DNA from: Dermatophilus congolensis
GTDB lineage: Bacteria; Actinomycetota; Actinomycetes; Actinomycetales; Dermatophilaceae
DNA length: 64,000 nucleotides
Assembly: GCA_030538115.1 (NCBI GenBank)
Contig: JAUNUP010000005.1
Span: 135,379 to 199,378, forward strand
Direction of reading: 5' to 3'
Shown: in pieces, positions 27,475-40,341 of the stretch
Layout: each line of letters starts with the position of its first letter
Position numbering within the stretch: the stretch's first letter is position 1
Translations under genes and position numbers: made by a program
Notes under the pieces: generated by a model
The model's database searches: none
Told to the model about the DNA's origin: nothing
What the model saw: the letters and a program-made list of their open reading frames with translations, nothing else

Positions 27475-27550
27475 TGGTGGAGCCTAGGGGACTCGAACCC
27501 CTAACCCCCTGCTTGCAAAGCAGGTGCGCTACCAATTGCGCCAAGGCCCC
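27475..27550 (-). tRNA. alaT: tRNA-Ala (anticodon TGC)
   Basis: Cloverleaf visible on the minus strand: acceptor GGGGCCT pairs with AGGCTCC (one G-T), the anticodon loop is TTTGCAA within CTGC/GCAG, and the T-arm is GGTTCGAGTCC. Discriminator A followed by an encoded CCA (27475-27477). A tRNA-Ile/tRNA-Ala pair downstream of gyrA is conserved in actinobacteria. Confidence 0.96.
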
Positions 27551-27566
27551 GCAATCCGTTGGTGGA

Positions 27567-27713
27567 TCAGTCCGTTTTCGCGACTCCCCGGCCTGCCGGG
27601 ATGTCGTCGGTGACCTGCTCCCAGAGTTCGCGTTCGGCGTTCTGTGCCTGCGAGCGGCGCCATGCGACAGCCGCGCTCACGAGAGCCACACCCATGAGAA
27701 TGTATCGCTTCAC
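27567..27713 (-). CDS. DLW-39 family small protein
   Basis: 48 aa, starting at GTG 27713 with AGGAGG seven bases upstream. Sequence begins MKRYILMGVALVSAAVAWRR (a short hydrophobic helix) and contains ELWEQVTDD, the counterpart of the DLW motif naming this actinobacterial family of about 39 residues. Function unknown. It sits between tRNA-Ile and tRNA-Ala on the same strand, the usual place for this family. Confidence 0.85.
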   Translation of the reverse strand: MKRYILMGVALVSAAVAWRRSQAQNAERELWEQVTDDIPAGRGVAKTD

Positions 27714-27759
27714 CGCTCCGCCTCCTGATTGACACGCATCCGAGGACTGCTGGAAACAC

Positions 27760-27794
27760 CTACGGGGCCACCTCCCAAGGAGGTCGCCCCGTAG
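27760..27794 (-). terminator. Hairpin after tRNA-Ile
   Basis: 16-bp inverted repeat CTACGGGGCCACCTCC with one C-C mismatch and a three-base loop, six bases beyond the 3' end of tRNA-Ile. It likely ends the tRNA-Ile transcript before DLW-39. Confidence 0.75.
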
Positions 27795-27800
27795 TCACCG

Positions 27801-27874
27801 TGGGCCTAACAGGACTTGAACCTGTGGCCTCTTCCTTATCAGGGAAGCGCTCTAACCGTCTGAGCTATAGGCCC
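27801..27874 (-). tRNA. ileT: tRNA-Ile (anticodon GAT)
   Basis: 74-nt cloverleaf on the minus strand: acceptor GGGCCTA/TAGGCCC, D-arm AGCTCAGACGGTTAGAGC, anticodon stem CTTCC/GGAAG around CTGATAA, and T-arm GGTTCAAGTCC. CCA is not encoded, unlike the neighbouring tRNA-Ala. Confidence 0.97.
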
Positions 27875-27950
27875 GCTGCGACCACTCACGTTACCTGAGG
27901 GGAGCCCCCAGCACCAAAACGGCTCCGCCCCCACCCGCCCGCATGGGAAG

Positions 27951-27990
27951 CGGTGACCTCCCGCCCCTCACACGGGGCGGCAGGTCACCG
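27951..27990 (-). terminator. Terminator of the gyrA-DUF3566 transcript
   Basis: 17-bp stem CGGTGACCTCCCGCCCC with one mismatch and a six-base loop, 27 bases downstream of the DUF3566 stop. Confidence 0.8.
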
Positions 27991-28016
27991 TTTCGCGTGC
28001 TGGGAGAAGGGCTGGG

Positions 28017-28499
28017 TCAGTCGTCGGTCAGGGTCATCTGTGCGCCGCCCACCAGGGCCGAGCACATGTTGTAGATGTAAGCCGTCACCGTGGCGATCGC
28101 GGTCACGAGGATCACGTCGATCACGCCGAACACGATGGCCAGCGAGATCACCCGGCCGAAGCTGAGAAACTCGATCACGCTGAAGCGGCTCTCCGAGTTC
28201 GAGGCGTTCTGCAGGCTCGCGAGCGAGTCCTGGATCGTCGAGAAGACGCCCATGCTGTTCAGCATCAGCCACAGGGCCGCGACCACGATGACCAGCGCGA
28301 TCCCGAACGCCACCGACAGCAGAAACGAAATCTTCATCACCGAGAACGGGTCGAGCCGGGAGAGGGTCAGCTTCACCCGGCGCGGGTCACCGTCACCCGG
28401 GGCCGCCGTGGGGCCGCCCCGCTGCACCGGGCGGGCGCTCGCACGCGCTGCCGTCATCGTTCGTGTCGAGCTCGAGCCCCTGCCTCCAGCAGTACTCAC
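28017..28499 (-). CDS. DUF3566 transmembrane protein
   Basis: 160 aa. The N-terminal 40 residues are Ser/Thr/Arg-rich and disordered. The DUF3566 core follows: [21 protein letters not shown], a long helix (about 58-82) and a second helix region (about 118-145) ending in [10 protein letters not shown]. The family is restricted to actinobacteria and lies directly after gyrA; the function is unknown. The start GTG overlaps the gyrA stop (GTGA), so it is co-translated with gyrase subunit A. Confidence 0.92.
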   Translation of the reverse strand: MSTAGGRGSSSTRTMTAARASARPVQRGGPTAAPGDGDPRRVKLTLSRLDPFSVMKISFLLSVAFGIALVIVVAALWLMLNSMGVFSTIQDSLASLQNASNSESRFSVIEFLSFGRVISLAIVFGVIDVILVTAIATVTAYIYNMCSALVGGAQMTLTDD

Positions 28500-31156
28500 G
28501 CCTCGTCTCCCTCACCGTCGTCGGCGACCGCAGCATCGGCATCGGAGTCGAGAGCCGCACCATCCACGTCAGACCCGACCTGCGGATCAGACGTCACGAC
28601 CTCAGCCTCGATGCCACCCGCCGGCGCCCCATCCGAGGGCCCGTCGCCCCCACCGGCGCCGTTCTCGTCGTCGTTCTCAGTGTCATTCTCGGGGTCCGGC
28701 TCAGGATTACGCGCCAACGCCACGATCGCGTCTCCACGATCCGGCTTCGCGAACTGCACGCCCATCGTGTTACGGCCGGTGCGGCGCACCTCGTCGACGC
28801 GGGAGCGGACGACCTTGCCCTTCTCCATCACGACCATGACCTCTTCGTTCTCACCCACCGTGAGAGCACCGACGAGGTCACCGCCGCGGTCACTGATCGC
28901 CGCCACCCGCACACCGAGGCCGGCGCGGCCCTTGATCGGGTAATCGGAGGCCGGAGTGCGCTTGGCCAGTCCGTTCTCGAAGACCACGAACACGTCGGGG
29001 TCGACCCAGCTCGGGATGAGGCACATCGCCAGCAGTTCGTCGCCGTTGCGGAACTTCATGCCCGTGACACCGCTCGTCGCCCGACCCATGGGCCGCAACG
29101 TGTCGTTGTCACCCGAGATTCGCAGCGACTGCCCCTTGCGGGAGACGAGCAACAGCCCGTCCTCCTCAGCCAGCCCGGTGACACCGACCAGCTCGTCGCC
29201 GTCACGCAAGTTCACTGCGATGAGACCGCCGGAGCGGGGCGAGTCGTACTCCGACAGACGCGTCTTCTTGATGAGCCCCCGCTTCGTCGCCACCACGAGA
29301 TACGGCGCGACCTCGTAGTCGGGGATCGCGAGCACCGCCGCGATCCGCTCCTCGGGCTGGAATTCGAGCAGATTGGCGACGTGCTGCCCGCGGGCGTCAC
29401 GCGCCCCCTCCGGCAACTCGTACGCCTTCGTGCGATAGACGCGACCGAGGTTGGTGAAGAACAACAACCACGAGTGCGTGGTCGTGATGAAGAAATGCTC
29501 GACGATGTCGTCGCCGCGCAGGTTCGCACCCCGCACGCCCTTGCCGCCGCGCCGCTGCGAGCGGTACTCGTCGACACGAGTGCGCTTCGCGTAACCGCCG
29601 CGCGTGATCGAGACGACGACGTTCTCTTCGGGGATGAGGTCTTCCATCGAGACGTCGCCGTCGTAGGGCATGATCTGGGAGCGCCGGTCATCGCCGTACT
29701 TCTCGACGATCTCGGCCAGCTCTTCGCTGACGATCGCGCGCTGCCGCTCGGGTCTGGCGATGATGTCCTCGTAGTCGAGGATCATGGCCGCGAGCTCGTC
29801 GTGCTCGTCGACGATCTTCTGCCGCTCCAGGGCCGCCAGGCGACGCAACTGCAGGTTGAGAATCGCGTTGGCCTGAATCTCGTCGACGTCGAGCAGGGCC
29901 ATGAGGCCCTCCCTGGCCTCGTCGGCCGTGGGCGAACGCCTGATGAGGGCGATGACCTCGTCGAGCGCGTCGAGCGCCTTGAGGTAACCGCGCAGGATAT
30001 GCATACGCTCCTGCGCCATGCGAAGCCGGTACTCGGTACGCCGGACGATGACCTCGATCTGGTGATCGACCCAGTGCCGCACGAAAGCCGAGATCGGCAG
30101 CGTACGTGGCACCCCGTCCACCAGCGCCAGCATGTTGGCACCGAAGGTCGTCTGCAGCTGCGTGTGCTTGTACAGGTTGTTGAGCACGACCTTGGCCACG
30201 GCGTCGCGCTTGAGCACGATGACGAGGCGCTGACCGGTGCGCTTGCTCGACTCGTCACGGATGTCGGCGATACCGGTGATGCGCCCGTCCTTGACGAGGT
30301 CGGCCATCTTCGAGGCGAGCGTGTCGGGGTTCGCCATGTACGGCAGCTCGGTGACGACGAGGCACGTGCGGTTGTCGATCTCCTCGACCAGCACCTTCGC
30401 GCGCATGATGATCGAACCGCGACCGGTGCGGTAGGCGTCTTCGATGCCCTGCCGCCCCATGATGAGGCCGTGGGTCGGAAAGTCGGGGCCCTTGATGAGT
30501 CGGATACACGCCTCGAGGCGCTCTTCCTTCGTCGCGTCGGGGTGGTCGAGCACCCACTGCGCCGCCTCGGCGACCTCGCGCAGGTTGTGCGGCGGGATCA
30601 TCGTCGCCATACCCACGGCGATACCGCTGGAGCCGTTGACCAGCAGGTTCGGGAACCTCGCCGGGAGGATGTCGGGCTCCATGTTCTTGCCGTCGTAGTT
30701 CGGCGAGAAGTCGACCGTCTCCTGGTCGATGTCGCGCACCAACTCCATCGCCAGCGGCTGCATGCGGGCCTCGGTGTACCGGGCCGCCGCCGGGCCGTCG
30801 TTGCCGGCGTTACCGAAGTTGCCCTGCCCGTCGATGAGCGGATACCGCATCACCCACGACTGCGCCAGACGCGCAAGGGCGTCGTAGATCGCCGAGTCAC
30901 CGTGCGGGTGATACTGACCCATCACCTCGCCGACGATGCGCTGACACTTGTTGTAGCCACGGTCGGGGCGGTAGCCGCCGTCGAACATCGCGTACACGAT
31001 GCGGCGGTGCACCGGCTTGAAACCATCGCGCACATCCGGCAGCGCACGGCTCACGATCACGCTCATCGCGTACTCGATGTAGCTGCGCTGCATCTCGGTG
31101 TTGAGGTCCACCGGTGCTACACGGTCGAACTCCACGGGAGGGGTCTGGTCGGTCAC
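28496..31156 (-). CDS. gyrA: DNA gyrase subunit A
   Basis: 886 aa. The N-terminal breakage-reunion domain has catalytic Tyr127 in [10 protein letters not shown]. The quinolone-resistance region reads [17 protein letters not shown], with Ser88 and Asp92 at the E. coli Ser83/Asp87 positions, the susceptible-type residues. The C-terminal beta-pinwheel carries a GyrA box ([10 protein letters not shown]) needed for wrapping. An acidic tail of about 70 residues ends the protein. With GyrB it introduces negative supercoils. Start GTG behind GAAGGAA. Gene order gyrB-gyrA is on the minus strand, 103 bases apart. Confidence 0.98.
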   Translation of the reverse strand: MTDQTPPVEFDRVAPVDLNTEMQRSYIEYAMSVIVSRALPDVRDGFKPVHRRIVYAMFDGGYRPDRGYNKCQRIVGEVMGQYHPHGDSAIYDALARLAQSWVMRYPLIDGQGNFGNAGNDGPAAARYTEARMQPLAMELVRDIDQETVDFSPNYDGKNMEPDILPARFPNLLVNGSSGIAVGMATMIPPHNLREVAEAAQWVLDHPDATKEERLEACIRLIKGPDFPTHGLIMGRQGIEDAYRTGRGSIIMRAKVLVEEIDNRTCLVVTELPYMANPDTLASKMADLVKDGRITGIADIRDESSKRTGQRLVIVLKRDAVAKVVLNNLYKHTQLQTTFGANMLALVDGVPRTLPISAFVRHWVDHQIEVIVRRTEYRLRMAQERMHILRGYLKALDALDEVIALIRRSPTADEAREGLMALLDVDEIQANAILNLQLRRLAALERQKIVDEHDELAAMILDYEDIIARPERQRAIVSEELAEIVEKYGDDRRSQIMPYDGDVSMEDLIPEENVVVSITRGGYAKRTRVDEYRSQRRGGKGVRGANLRGDDIVEHFFITTTHSWLLFFTNLGRVYRTKAYELPEGARDARGQHVANLLEFQPEERIAAVLAIPDYEVAPYLVVATKRGLIKKTRLSEYDSPRSGGLIAVNLRDGDELVGVTGLAEEDGLLLVSRKGQSLRISGDNDTLRPMGRATSGVTGMKFRNGDELLAMCLIPSWVDPDVFVVFENGLAKRTPASDYPIKGRAGLGVRVAAISDRGGDLVGALTVGENEEVMVVMEKGKVVRSRVDEVRRTGRNTMGVQFAKPDRGDAIVALARNPEPDPENDTENDDENGAGGGDGPSDGAPAGGIEAEVVTSDPQVGSDVDGAALDSDADAAVADDGEGDEA

Positions 31157-31259
31157 AGAGTTTCCTTCAGTTCCGAATCACGCATCAGCACGCAACATGC
31201 CTTCTGGTCCGCATTCCTTGCGGTTCCGGGCCTCGCAAGCTCGTGTCCTCGCCGCATCG

Positions 31260-33701
<2,442 letters not shown>

Positions 33702-34268
33702 TCAGCCGTAGGTGTCGCGAGGGCCGCGGCCACTGGCCCGACGAGGGCCCTTCTTCCACGACGGCGCGCTCGGGCCTGAGACCCGGATCGAGGCCACAAC
33801 CCCAGCGCCGACCGCTTCCTCGATGGCCCCGAGCAGGCTCGGCACCATGTAGGTGAGCTGCGTGGCCCAAGCGGTCGAGACCGCGCGCACGTGCAACACC
33901 CCGTCTTCGAAGCTCACGGGCGACGCCTTCTCGGCGATGTCGGTGCCGACGAACTGCGCCCACCGCCCCATCACCGAGGCCGCTGATACGTCTTGGTCCC
34001 AGCCGCGCTCGCGCATGAGCCGCTCGACTCCCGAGCTGATGAGCTGCGGATCTCTGCCGTCCGGCCCTGGCGCTCCGGCCGCTCGGTCGGCCCGCGGACG
34101 ACGTCGCCGGGGGAGCACGCCAGGCCGCAACCCCGCATCCCGCGCGGCCGCGACCGCACGCGCCAGCGCTTCGCGGGCCGCGTCGTCGCCGCGGGTGGGG
34201 CCGCTGGGCTCGGGCAGTTCCGGGCGCCCGGTCGGCTCAGTCGGCTCAGAGGGGGGCACGTCACCCAT
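33702..34268 (-). CDS. dciA: DciA-like protein (DUF721)
   Basis: 188 aa. The N-terminal half is disordered, Pro/Arg/Ala-rich. The C-terminal domain ([29 protein letters not shown] and [14 protein letters not shown]) is the DUF721/DciA fold that loads replicative helicase DnaB in bacteria lacking DnaC. It overlaps recF by eight bases, the conserved actinobacterial recF-dciA arrangement. Two adjacent ATGs (34271 and 34268) are possible; GAGG is better spaced for the second. Confidence 0.9.
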   Translation of the reverse strand: MGDVPPSEPTEPTGRPELPEPSGPTRGDDAAREALARAVAAARDAGLRPGVLPRRRRPRADRAAGAPGPDGRDPQLISSGVERLMRERGWDQDVSAASVMGRWAQFVGTDIAEKASPVSFEDGVLHVRAVSTAWATQLTYMVPSLLGAIEEAVGAGVVASIRVSGPSAPSWKKGPRRASGRGPRDTYG

Positions 34269-35454
34269 CATCAGCCTCGACGTGCCCGGAGCTCACCCGC
34301 AACCGCCGCCCCGTGAGCGAGGCCGGCAGATCCTCCTCGACCGCAGCAGTCACGATCACCTGCTCCGCGTCGGCGACGAGCTCGGCCAGACGCTCGCGAC
34401 GCCGCTGGTCGAGCTCGGCGAATACGTCGTCGAGCACGAGAACCGGATCCTCACCGAGGTCGTGACGCAGCAGATCATGCGAGGCGAGCTTGGCCGCCAG
34501 CGCGAGCGACCACGACTCCCCGTGCGAGGCGTACCCCTTGGCCGGCATCCCGGAGAGGGTCAGCACCAACTCGTCGCGGTGCGGCCCCGACAACGTCGTG
34601 CCCCTGATCAGTTCTTGCTCGCGCCCGGCCGTGAGCGACTCCAGCAGGGCGTACTGCAGCGCCTCCATCTCCGGCACCTCGCCCTCGAGGATCTGGGCCG
34701 CGATGTGCTCACCCAGCCCCGCGCGGTACGCGGCATGCGCGTGCGAACGTGATTCGCTCACGGTCGAATACGCCTCGGTGAGCCTGGGCACGAGGTCGTG
34801 CAGCAGCCGCAGCCGCGCGTACAGCAACCGCCCGCCGAGGCCAGCGAGCTGGTCGTCCCACACGTCGAGGGTGGAGGCGAGGGTCGCGTCGGGCGGCTCG
34901 GGCTCGCTCCTGCGGCGCCCGCGCCCACCCCCACCGCCCCCACGGGCAGCAGCGTTACGCAGCAAGGCATTCCGTTGCTTGAGCGCCCTGTCGTAGTCGG
35001 CCCGCACAGCCGCCCACCGAGGCTGCCGCGCGACGAGCAACCCGTCGAGAAAGTCCCGCCGCGCGGCCGGGTCGCCCTTGACGAGCGACAGGTCTTCGGG
35101 CGCAAACAGCACCGTGCGCAGCGTGCCCAGCACGTCGCGCACCCGCGTCACGTTGGTGCGGTTGATGCCCGCGCGATTCGCGCGGCTCAGGTTGATCTCG
35201 ATCTCCAGGGTCGTTGTGCGCCCCTCGCGCTCGACGGCTCCGCGCACGATCGCCCGCTCAGCGCCCATGCGCACCAGCGGAGCATCGGAGGCGACCCGGT
35301 GCGACCCGAGTGTCGCGAGGTACCCGATCGCCTCCACGAGGTTCGTCTTGCCCTCGCCGTTACGACCGACGAGAAACGTCACCCCTGGGGTGAACGCGAC
35401 GTCGGCCTGCTCGTAGTTACGAAAATCGGCCACCCACAGATGGCTTACACGCAC
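34261..35454 (-). CDS. recF: DNA replication and repair protein RecF
   Basis: 397-aa SMC-like ATPase. Walker A lies in [20 protein letters not shown] (residues about 29-42), with signature [10 protein letters not shown] and Walker [13 protein letters not shown]. It loads RecA at gaps with RecO/RecR. It lies 51 bases downstream of dnaN and overlaps dciA. A Gly/Arg-rich insertion (about residues 170-190) is lineage-specific. Start GTG at 35454. Confidence 0.96.
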   Translation of the reverse strand: MRVSHLWVADFRNYEQADVAFTPGVTFLVGRNGEGKTNLVEAIGYLATLGSHRVASDAPLVRMGAERAIVRGAVEREGRTTTLEIEINLSRANRAGINRTNVTRVRDVLGTLRTVLFAPEDLSLVKGDPAARRDFLDGLLVARQPRWAAVRADYDRALKQRNALLRNAAARGGGGGGRGRRRSEPEPPDATLASTLDVWDDQLAGLGGRLLYARLRLLHDLVPRLTEAYSTVSESRSHAHAAYRAGLGEHIAAQILEGEVPEMEALQYALLESLTAGREQELIRGTTLSGPHRDELVLTLSGMPAKGYASHGESWSLALAAKLASHDLLRHDLGEDPVLVLDDVFAELDQRRRERLAELVADAEQVIVTAAVEEDLPASLTGRRLRVSSGHVEADDG

Positions 35455-35505
35455 GCTCGATCACCCCCTCGCCACACCCGCGGGCGCGGGCGGAGGCCCC
35501 TCGCG

Positions 35506-36639
35506 TCAGCTGGCAAACCGAACCGGCATGAGCACGTAGCGGTACGACGTGTCGGCCTCGCCGTCGGCCTCTTTCTGCCCCGACATCACCGCAGGCTTGC
35601 CGGGCTGCGTGAACGACAGGCGCGTGAACGGGGCCGACACCGCGTGCAGCCCGTCGAGCAGGTAGTGCGGGTTGAACGCGATCTCGATGTCAGGTCCGGT
35701 CAGGGTGCACTCGACCGCTTCGCTGGCCTGCGCGTCTTCGCCGGCCCCGGCGTCGATGCCCACCTGGCCCTCGACGAACCTCAGCCGCACCGGTGTGTTG
35801 CGTTCGGCGACGAGGGAGACGCGCTTGACCGCCTCGATGAGCACGTGCGTGTCGATCACCGCCTCGCTCTCGACGCTGGTCGGGAAGATCGACGAGACCT
35901 TGGGGTAGTCACCGTCGAGAAGCCGTGTGGTCGAACGCCGTTGGCCGGCCTCGAAGCCGATCAGCCCTTCTCCGCCGGCAGCATCGGCGAGCGCGATACC
36001 CACCGACCCCGACGGGCCGAGCGCCTTGGCTGTGTCGGCGAGCGTGCGCGCGGGCACGAGCACGACGGCGTTCACGGAGTCGTCGGCAGGCTCCCAGGCC
36101 ACCTCACGCGTGGCGAGGCGGTATCGGTCGGTGGCCAGCAGGGTCACCTTGTTGCCGTCGATCTCCATCCGCACACCAGTGAGGATCGGCAGGGTGTCCG
36201 ACCTGTCGGCCGCCACGCTCACCTGTGCCACCGCCTGGGTGAAGACGTCGCCGGCGATCGTGCCGCTCGGCTCGGGGCTCACGGGCAGGCTCGGGTAGTC
36301 CTCCACAGGCATACGCAGCAGCGAGAAGCGGCTCGAACCACACGTCACAGCGACCTTGTTGCCCTCGGTCACCACGTCGACCGGTCGCGAGGGCAGGTTG
36401 CGCGAGATGTCGGCCAGCAGGCGACCCAGCACGAGCACGCGCCCGGATTCGCTCACGTCGGCGGCGACCGTGACGCGCGCCGACACCTCGTAGTCGAACG
36501 CCGAGAGAGTCAGCGACCCGTCGTCTTCCGCCTCGATCAACACACCTGCGAGCACAGGCGCGGGAGGGCGGCTGGGCAGACCGCGCGCCACCCAGGTGAC
36601 GGCCTCGGCCAAGACGTCGCGATCCACTCGGAATCTCAC
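35506..36639 (-). CDS. dnaN: DNA polymerase III beta subunit (sliding clamp)
   Basis: 377 aa, three clamp domains. Visible hallmarks are VRFRVDRDVLAEAV at the start, the LLATDRYRLA motif in domain 2 and the C-terminal YVLMPVRF. The ring tethers polymerase to DNA. I chose GTG 36639: AGGAG is nine bases upstream and the protein begins exactly where the family does. An extension of 112 codons in the same frame runs into oriC and was rejected. Confidence 0.97.
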   Translation of the reverse strand: MRFRVDRDVLAEAVTWVARGLPSRPPAPVLAGVLIEAEDDGSLTLSAFDYEVSARVTVAADVSESGRVLVLGRLLADISRNLPSRPVDVVTEGNKVAVTCGSSRFSLLRMPVEDYPSLPVSPEPSGTIAGDVFTQAVAQVSVAADRSDTLPILTGVRMEIDGNKVTLLATDRYRLATREVAWEPADDSVNAVVLVPARTLADTAKALGPSGSVGIALADAAGGEGLIGFEAGQRRSTTRLLDGDYPKVSSIFPTSVESEAVIDTHVLIEAVKRVSLVAERNTPVRLRFVEGQVGIDAGAGEDAQASEAVECTLTGPDIEIAFNPHYLLDGLHAVSAPFTRLSFTQPGKPAVMSGQKEADGEADTSYRYVLMPVRFAS

Positions 36640-37361
36640 GTTCCACCGCTCCTCAAATTCGTTGGCTGCATCGACGGCCGTACTGCGCCATGCAACTGCG
36701 GCGCATCTGCCGCGCCGCGAAGGCGTATCAGGCACCGATGCTATCCACCCGCACCGACAACGTCGGACAGATAGCGGGCCGTGTTGAAGGGAGTCTCGGC
36801 GCAGCCGAGGTGACAACGGGTGATCCACAGAGCGCTTGCACAGCGCCCTCAGATCACACAGAGAGGTTTCGAGCCTCGGAGCGCTCGTCACAGCCTTCGT
36901 ACGCAGCCCCTTGAGATCCAGGTAGAGGGATTCATCATCGTCATAGGTCCTGTGGATCCTGTGGATTGCGCTCATCTGCGCAGGTCAGAGGCTTGAAATG
37001 CGTGTGGGGTTCGAATGTGGACCGAACGTGAACGAATGGGGGCCACCTGTGGAGCGCCAGGCGGCATCCACACCACCACCACAGACCAACGTCCCGTCAT
37101 CCTCACCTGCCAACAGGGTTGTACACCGGTCTTCCACGGGTTGTACCCAGGCCCCCGAAACCGTCGAAAATCCGCTTATCCACAAACTTCTCCCCAGATG
37201 TGGATTCGTTTTGCCTGGTCGTGGGGTTACTCACAAGTTTCGATTTTCACGACGGCACAGTTGTCCCCAGGTGTGCACAAGTGTGTGGACGAACGTCCTG
37301 AACACCTTTGTGGTTCAGGCGGTTACGGCTCGAGGCACAGGTGGTGCAGAACGGAGGAGGC
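36640..37361. other. oriC: Chromosomal replication origin (oriC)
   Basis: 722-base non-coding region between dnaN and dnaA with many DnaA boxes. A perfect TTATCCACA is at 37176-37184. Near matches: TGATCCACA 36821-36829; minus-strand GGATCCACA 36951-36959, CAATCCACA 36960-36968 and GAATCCACA 37199-37207; TTACTCACA 37227-37235; TTGTCCCCA 37261-37269; minus-strand TTGTGCACA 37272-37280. The stretch around 37225-37260 is less GC-rich and is the likeliest unwinding element. Placement between dnaA and dnaN is standard for actinobacteria. Confidence 0.92.
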
Positions 37362-38975
37362 TCAGTTGCCCTGCTGCGAGCGGATGCGCGTCGTGAGCTC
37401 GGTGACCTGGTTGTACACAGAGCGCTTCTCAGCCATGAGCTGCCGAATCTTCTTGTCGGCGTGCATCACCGTCGTGTGGTCGCGGCCGCCGAACTGCTGC
37501 CCGATCTTCGGCAGCGACAGTTCTGTTAGCTCGCGACACAGGTACATGGCGATCTGGCGCGCATTGACGAGCGTGCGCGAGCGGGAGGCCGAAGACAGGT
37601 CGTCGATCGTCAGCCCGAAATAGTTCGCTGTCTGGGCCATGATCGTCGCCGCCGTGATCTGGCTCGCCTGCTGGTCGGGCATGAGATCGCGCAGCACGAT
37701 CTCGGCCAGACCCAGGTCGACCTCCTGGCGGTTGAGGCTCGCGAAAGCGGTGACGCGGATGAGCGCACCCTCGAGCTCGCGAATATTGCTGGAGATGCGG
37801 CTCGCGATGAACTCGAGAACGTCGTACGGAATCGTCAGACGCTCCTGCACGGCCTTCTTCGACAGAATCGCGATACGCGTCTCGAGGTCGGGCGGCTGCA
37901 CATCGGTGAGAAGACCCCACTCGAACCGCGACCGCATCCGCTCCTCGAATCCGACGAGTTGCTTGGGCGGCACGTCCGAGGTGATGACGACCTGCTTGTT
38001 GGCGTTGTGCAGGGTGTTGAAGGTGTGGAAGAACTCTTCCTGCGTCTGCATCTTTCCGGAGAGGAACTGGATGTCGTCGATGAGCAGGATGTCGGTCTCG
38101 CGGTACCGCCGCTGAAAACCCGAGGCGCGGTCGTCGCGGATGCTGTTGATGAAGTCGTTCGTGAACTCCTCCGAATTCACGTACTTCACACGAACCTGCG
38201 GGTAGAGGTTCTGGGCGTAATGCCCGATGGCGTGCAGCAGGTGAGTCTTACCCAGCCCGGAATCGCCGTAGATGAACAGCGGGTTGTACGCGCGGGCCGG
38301 GGCTTCAGCCACGGCGACCGCAGCCGCATGGGCGAAGCGGTTGCTCGACCCGATGACGAACGTGTCAAACGTGTATTTCGGGTTGAGGTGGTCGTGCGAT
38401 TGAGGGGCTGTCGGGTTGTTCGCATGCTCGACGGAGGCGGGGGTCGCCGCGGTGACGCGTGCGGCCGACCGGGGCATCGAGTCACCGGCGGGCGTCTGCT
38501 CGGCGGCGGGGTCCGCGGGCCGGTCGCCGGAGCCGAACCGTTCGTTCAGCGCCGGGGCGTTGCGGTCGGTGTCGACCGGGGCATGCTGCCCACCCGTCGG
38601 GTCTGCCGGTGCCGTCGCGGAGCTCGTGGCACCAGCCTGCGGCGATGTCCAGGTCGTCGAACCGTCGTACCCCTCGAGCATCGGCTGGCTCGATTCGTCG
38701 AGCGCCGTGCGGATCGAGGAGTCCACCGTCACCGCGAGCCGCATCTCGGTGCCGGTCTGAGCCGACAACGACTCGATGAGGGATGCTCGCACCCGCGTCT
38801 CGACGATCTCCTTGGTGAACTCGTCGGGCACCGCGATGATCGCGATCGAATCCAGCACATCGACCAGCACACACTGCGCGAGGAAAGCCCGCTGAGGTGC
38901 GGGAATGCCCGCCTCCTGAAGCGAACGGAGTGTCGCTGCCCAGATTCGGGCCGAGTCGTCCTGCACGTCTGACAC
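37362..38975 (-). CDS. dnaA: Chromosomal replication initiator DnaA
   Basis: 537 aa. Domain I (about 1-85) is followed by a long Pro/Ala/Thr-rich domain II (about 90-200). AAA+ domain III has Walker [12 protein letters not shown] and Walker [11 protein letters not shown]. The C-terminal DNA-binding domain carries [15 protein letters not shown], which reads DnaA boxes. The start is GTG 38975 ([12 protein letters not shown] is the conserved N-terminus); the 84-codon upstream extension was rejected. It is transcribed toward oriC and dnaN on the minus strand. Confidence 0.98.
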   Translation of the reverse strand: MSDVQDDSARIWAATLRSLQEAGIPAPQRAFLAQCVLVDVLDSIAIIAVPDEFTKEIVETRVRASLIESLSAQTGTEMRLAVTVDSSIRTALDESSQPMLEGYDGSTTWTSPQAGATSSATAPADPTGGQHAPVDTDRNAPALNERFGSGDRPADPAAEQTPAGDSMPRSAARVTAATPASVEHANNPTAPQSHDHLNPKYTFDTFVIGSSNRFAHAAAVAVAEAPARAYNPLFIYGDSGLGKTHLLHAIGHYAQNLYPQVRVKYVNSEEFTNDFINSIRDDRASGFQRRYRETDILLIDDIQFLSGKMQTQEEFFHTFNTLHNANKQVVITSDVPPKQLVGFEERMRSRFEWGLLTDVQPPDLETRIAILSKKAVQERLTIPYDVLEFIASRISSNIRELEGALIRVTAFASLNRQEVDLGLAEIVLRDLMPDQQASQITAATIMAQTANYFGLTIDDLSSASRSRTLVNARQIAMYLCRELTELSLPKIGQQFGGRDHTTVMHADKKIRQLMAEKRSVYNQVTELTTRIRSQQGN

Positions 38976-39450
38976 GGTACGCGATCCTGCCCTTCGATCA
39001 GTCGGTCCCCGCCTGGCATGACCAGCGTGAACCGTTGCTCGACAACCGAATCCACGCAGCGGCCGCGCGCTGGGAGCGAGGCGGTGAGCCGGGGCGGGGT
39101 CTGCCAATGAAACCACGAGGCGCATATCAGTTCCACAGAGGGGATCCACAGTTGTGGAAAAGATGAAATCGGTGGTTTCGCTCCACCGAATCGTGCGCCT
39201 GTTGCGGGAGGCTGCAGGTTTGACCACGTCGGAGGCGCTCGCGTACCTTTGATCAGTCAGTCGGTTTCGACGGGCGGCTTCGTATGCCCGCCTCCGTTGC
39301 CGGTCCGCCTAGCGGGCCTACGGAGACGGTCCTTCGATTCCGCCTCGTCGACGACGAACGACCACGAATCCAGCGTCGCAGATGCGAAGGCTTCGTCATG
39401 GTCGAACCGGCTCGAACGCCTTTCGTCGACGAAACCCATCGGAGAGCAAC
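38976..39450. promoter_or_regulatory. Divergent dnaA / rpmH promoter region
   Basis: 475 bases without a supported gene. DnaA-box-like GGATCCACA (39142-39150) and minus-strand TTTCCACAA (39152-39160) suggest DnaA autoregulation of dnaA. The rpmH promoter lies at 39220-39249. The remainder is a leader of about 200 bases for rpmH with no clear structure. Confidence 0.6.
39220..39249 (+). promoter_or_regulatory. Candidate promoter of the rpmH-rnpA-yidD-yidC operon
   Basis: TTGACC (39220-39225) and TACCTT (39244-39249) are 18 bases apart, a good sigma-70-type pair, about 200 bases upstream of rpmH. Confidence 0.55.
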
Positions 39451-39588
39451 GTGAGCAAGCGCACCTTCCAGCCCAACAACCGTCGCCGCGCCAAGAAGCA
39501 CGGCTTCCGCCACCGCATGGCCACCCGTGCCGGTCGCGCCATCCTGGCGGGTCGCCGCCGTAAGGGCCGCGCCAGCCTGTCGGCATAA
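39451..39588 (+). CDS. rpmH: Ribosomal protein bL34
   Basis: 45-aa basic protein with the entire bL34 pattern ([19 protein letters not shown], then [10 protein letters not shown]). GTG start behind GGAGAG. First gene of the plus-strand block rpmH-rnpA-yidD-yidC-jag-rsmG. Confidence 0.98.
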   Translation: MSKRTFQPNNRRRAKKHGFRHRMATRAGRAILAGRRRKGRASLSA

Positions 39589-39608
39589 GCGCTACGACGC
39601 CAGACGGA

Positions 39609-40025
39609 ATGCTCTCCGCGCGGCATCGGCTTCGGGACTCGACCGATATACGTCGAGCGCTCCGTGGTCGCCGCGCCGGGGGGCATCTTGTCGTTGTGCA
39701 CGCGGTTCGCGTCGGCACGCGTCGTGAACTGCCGCCGCGCGTGGGGTTCGTCGTCTCGCGGGCCGTGGGCGGCGCGGTGACGCGCAACCTCGTCAAGCGC
39801 AGGCTGCGGGGCCACGTGGCAGGCACCCTCGGTGACCTGCCCGACGGCGTCGACGTGCTGGTGCGAGCGAATCCGCCTGCGGCGCAGGCGGAGTACGCGG
39901 AGCTCGCAACGGAGTACGACCGCCTCCTCGCCCGAGTGCTGGCACGACTCGACGGGCAGGCACCTCGGGCAAGTCGGTCACATCGACCACAGTCGGGTTC
40001 GTCGGGCACATCGGCGAAGGGATGA
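39609..40025 (+). CDS. rnpA: Ribonuclease P protein component
   Basis: 138 aa. Begins [19 protein letters not shown]. The RNA-binding RNR motif is seen as [13 protein letters not shown], preceded by [11 protein letters not shown]. It assists the RNase P RNA in tRNA 5' maturation. The C-terminal 25 residues are Ser/Arg-rich beyond the usual family length. It overlaps yidD by four bases (ATGA). Confidence 0.96.
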   Translation: MLSARHRLRDSTDIRRALRGRRAGGHLVVVHAVRVGTRRELPPRVGFVVSRAVGGAVTRNLVKRRLRGHVAGTLGDLPDGVDVLVRANPPAAQAEYAELATEYDRLLARVLARLDGQAPRASRSHRPQSGSSGTSAKG

Positions 40026-40327
40026 ACGTGGAGACCATCAGGCGTATCGCCTCCTGGCCGTTCCTCGTGCTGATCAAGGCCTATCAGCTGCTCATCTCGC
40101 CGATCTTGCCGCAGAGCTGCCGGTTCTACCCGAGCTGTTCCGCCTACGCGGCCGAGGCGATCCGACGCTACGGGCCCTTGCGTGGCGGCTTGATGGCAGC
40201 GCGTCGGCTCGGGCGCTGCCACCCGTGGAACCCGGGCGGAGTCGACCACGTTCCTCCTCGAGGGCCTGACGGACGACCGATACGTAACAATGAAGAGGCG
40301 CAGCCGCCGATTGACGAAGCGGCCTAG
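40022..40327 (+). CDS. yidD: Membrane protein insertion efficiency factor YidD
   Basis: 101 aa. YidD signature [22 protein letters not shown] with three conserved cysteines, then HPWNPGG. An amphipathic membrane-associated protein thought to help YidC-dependent insertion. Coupled to rnpA by a four-base overlap and 14 bases before yidC. Confidence 0.96.
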   Translation: MNVETIRRIASWPFLVLIKAYQLLISPILPQSCRFYPSCSAYAAEAIRRYGPLRGGLMAARRLGRCHPWNPGGVDHVPPRGPDGRPIRNNEEAQPPIDEAA

Positions 40328-40341
40328 GTGACAGGGAGATC

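Noticed and set aside
27248..27544. Minus-strand ORF beginning MAQLVAHLLCKQGVRGSSPLGST
   Set aside because: It is a translation of the tRNA-Ala gene, a well-known annotation artefact.
36640..36975. N-terminal extension of dnaN by 112 codons
   Set aside because: It enters oriC and has no clamp-family character; GTG 36639 has a ribosome-binding site.
38976..39227. N-terminal extension of dnaA by 84 codons
   Set aside because: The family N-terminus begins at GTG 38975; the extension overlaps DnaA-box-like promoter sequence.
39257..40249. 330-codon minus-strand ORF opposite rpmH, rnpA and yidD
   Set aside because: Covers three well-defined plus-strand genes; low-complexity Arg/Ser/Pro translation.
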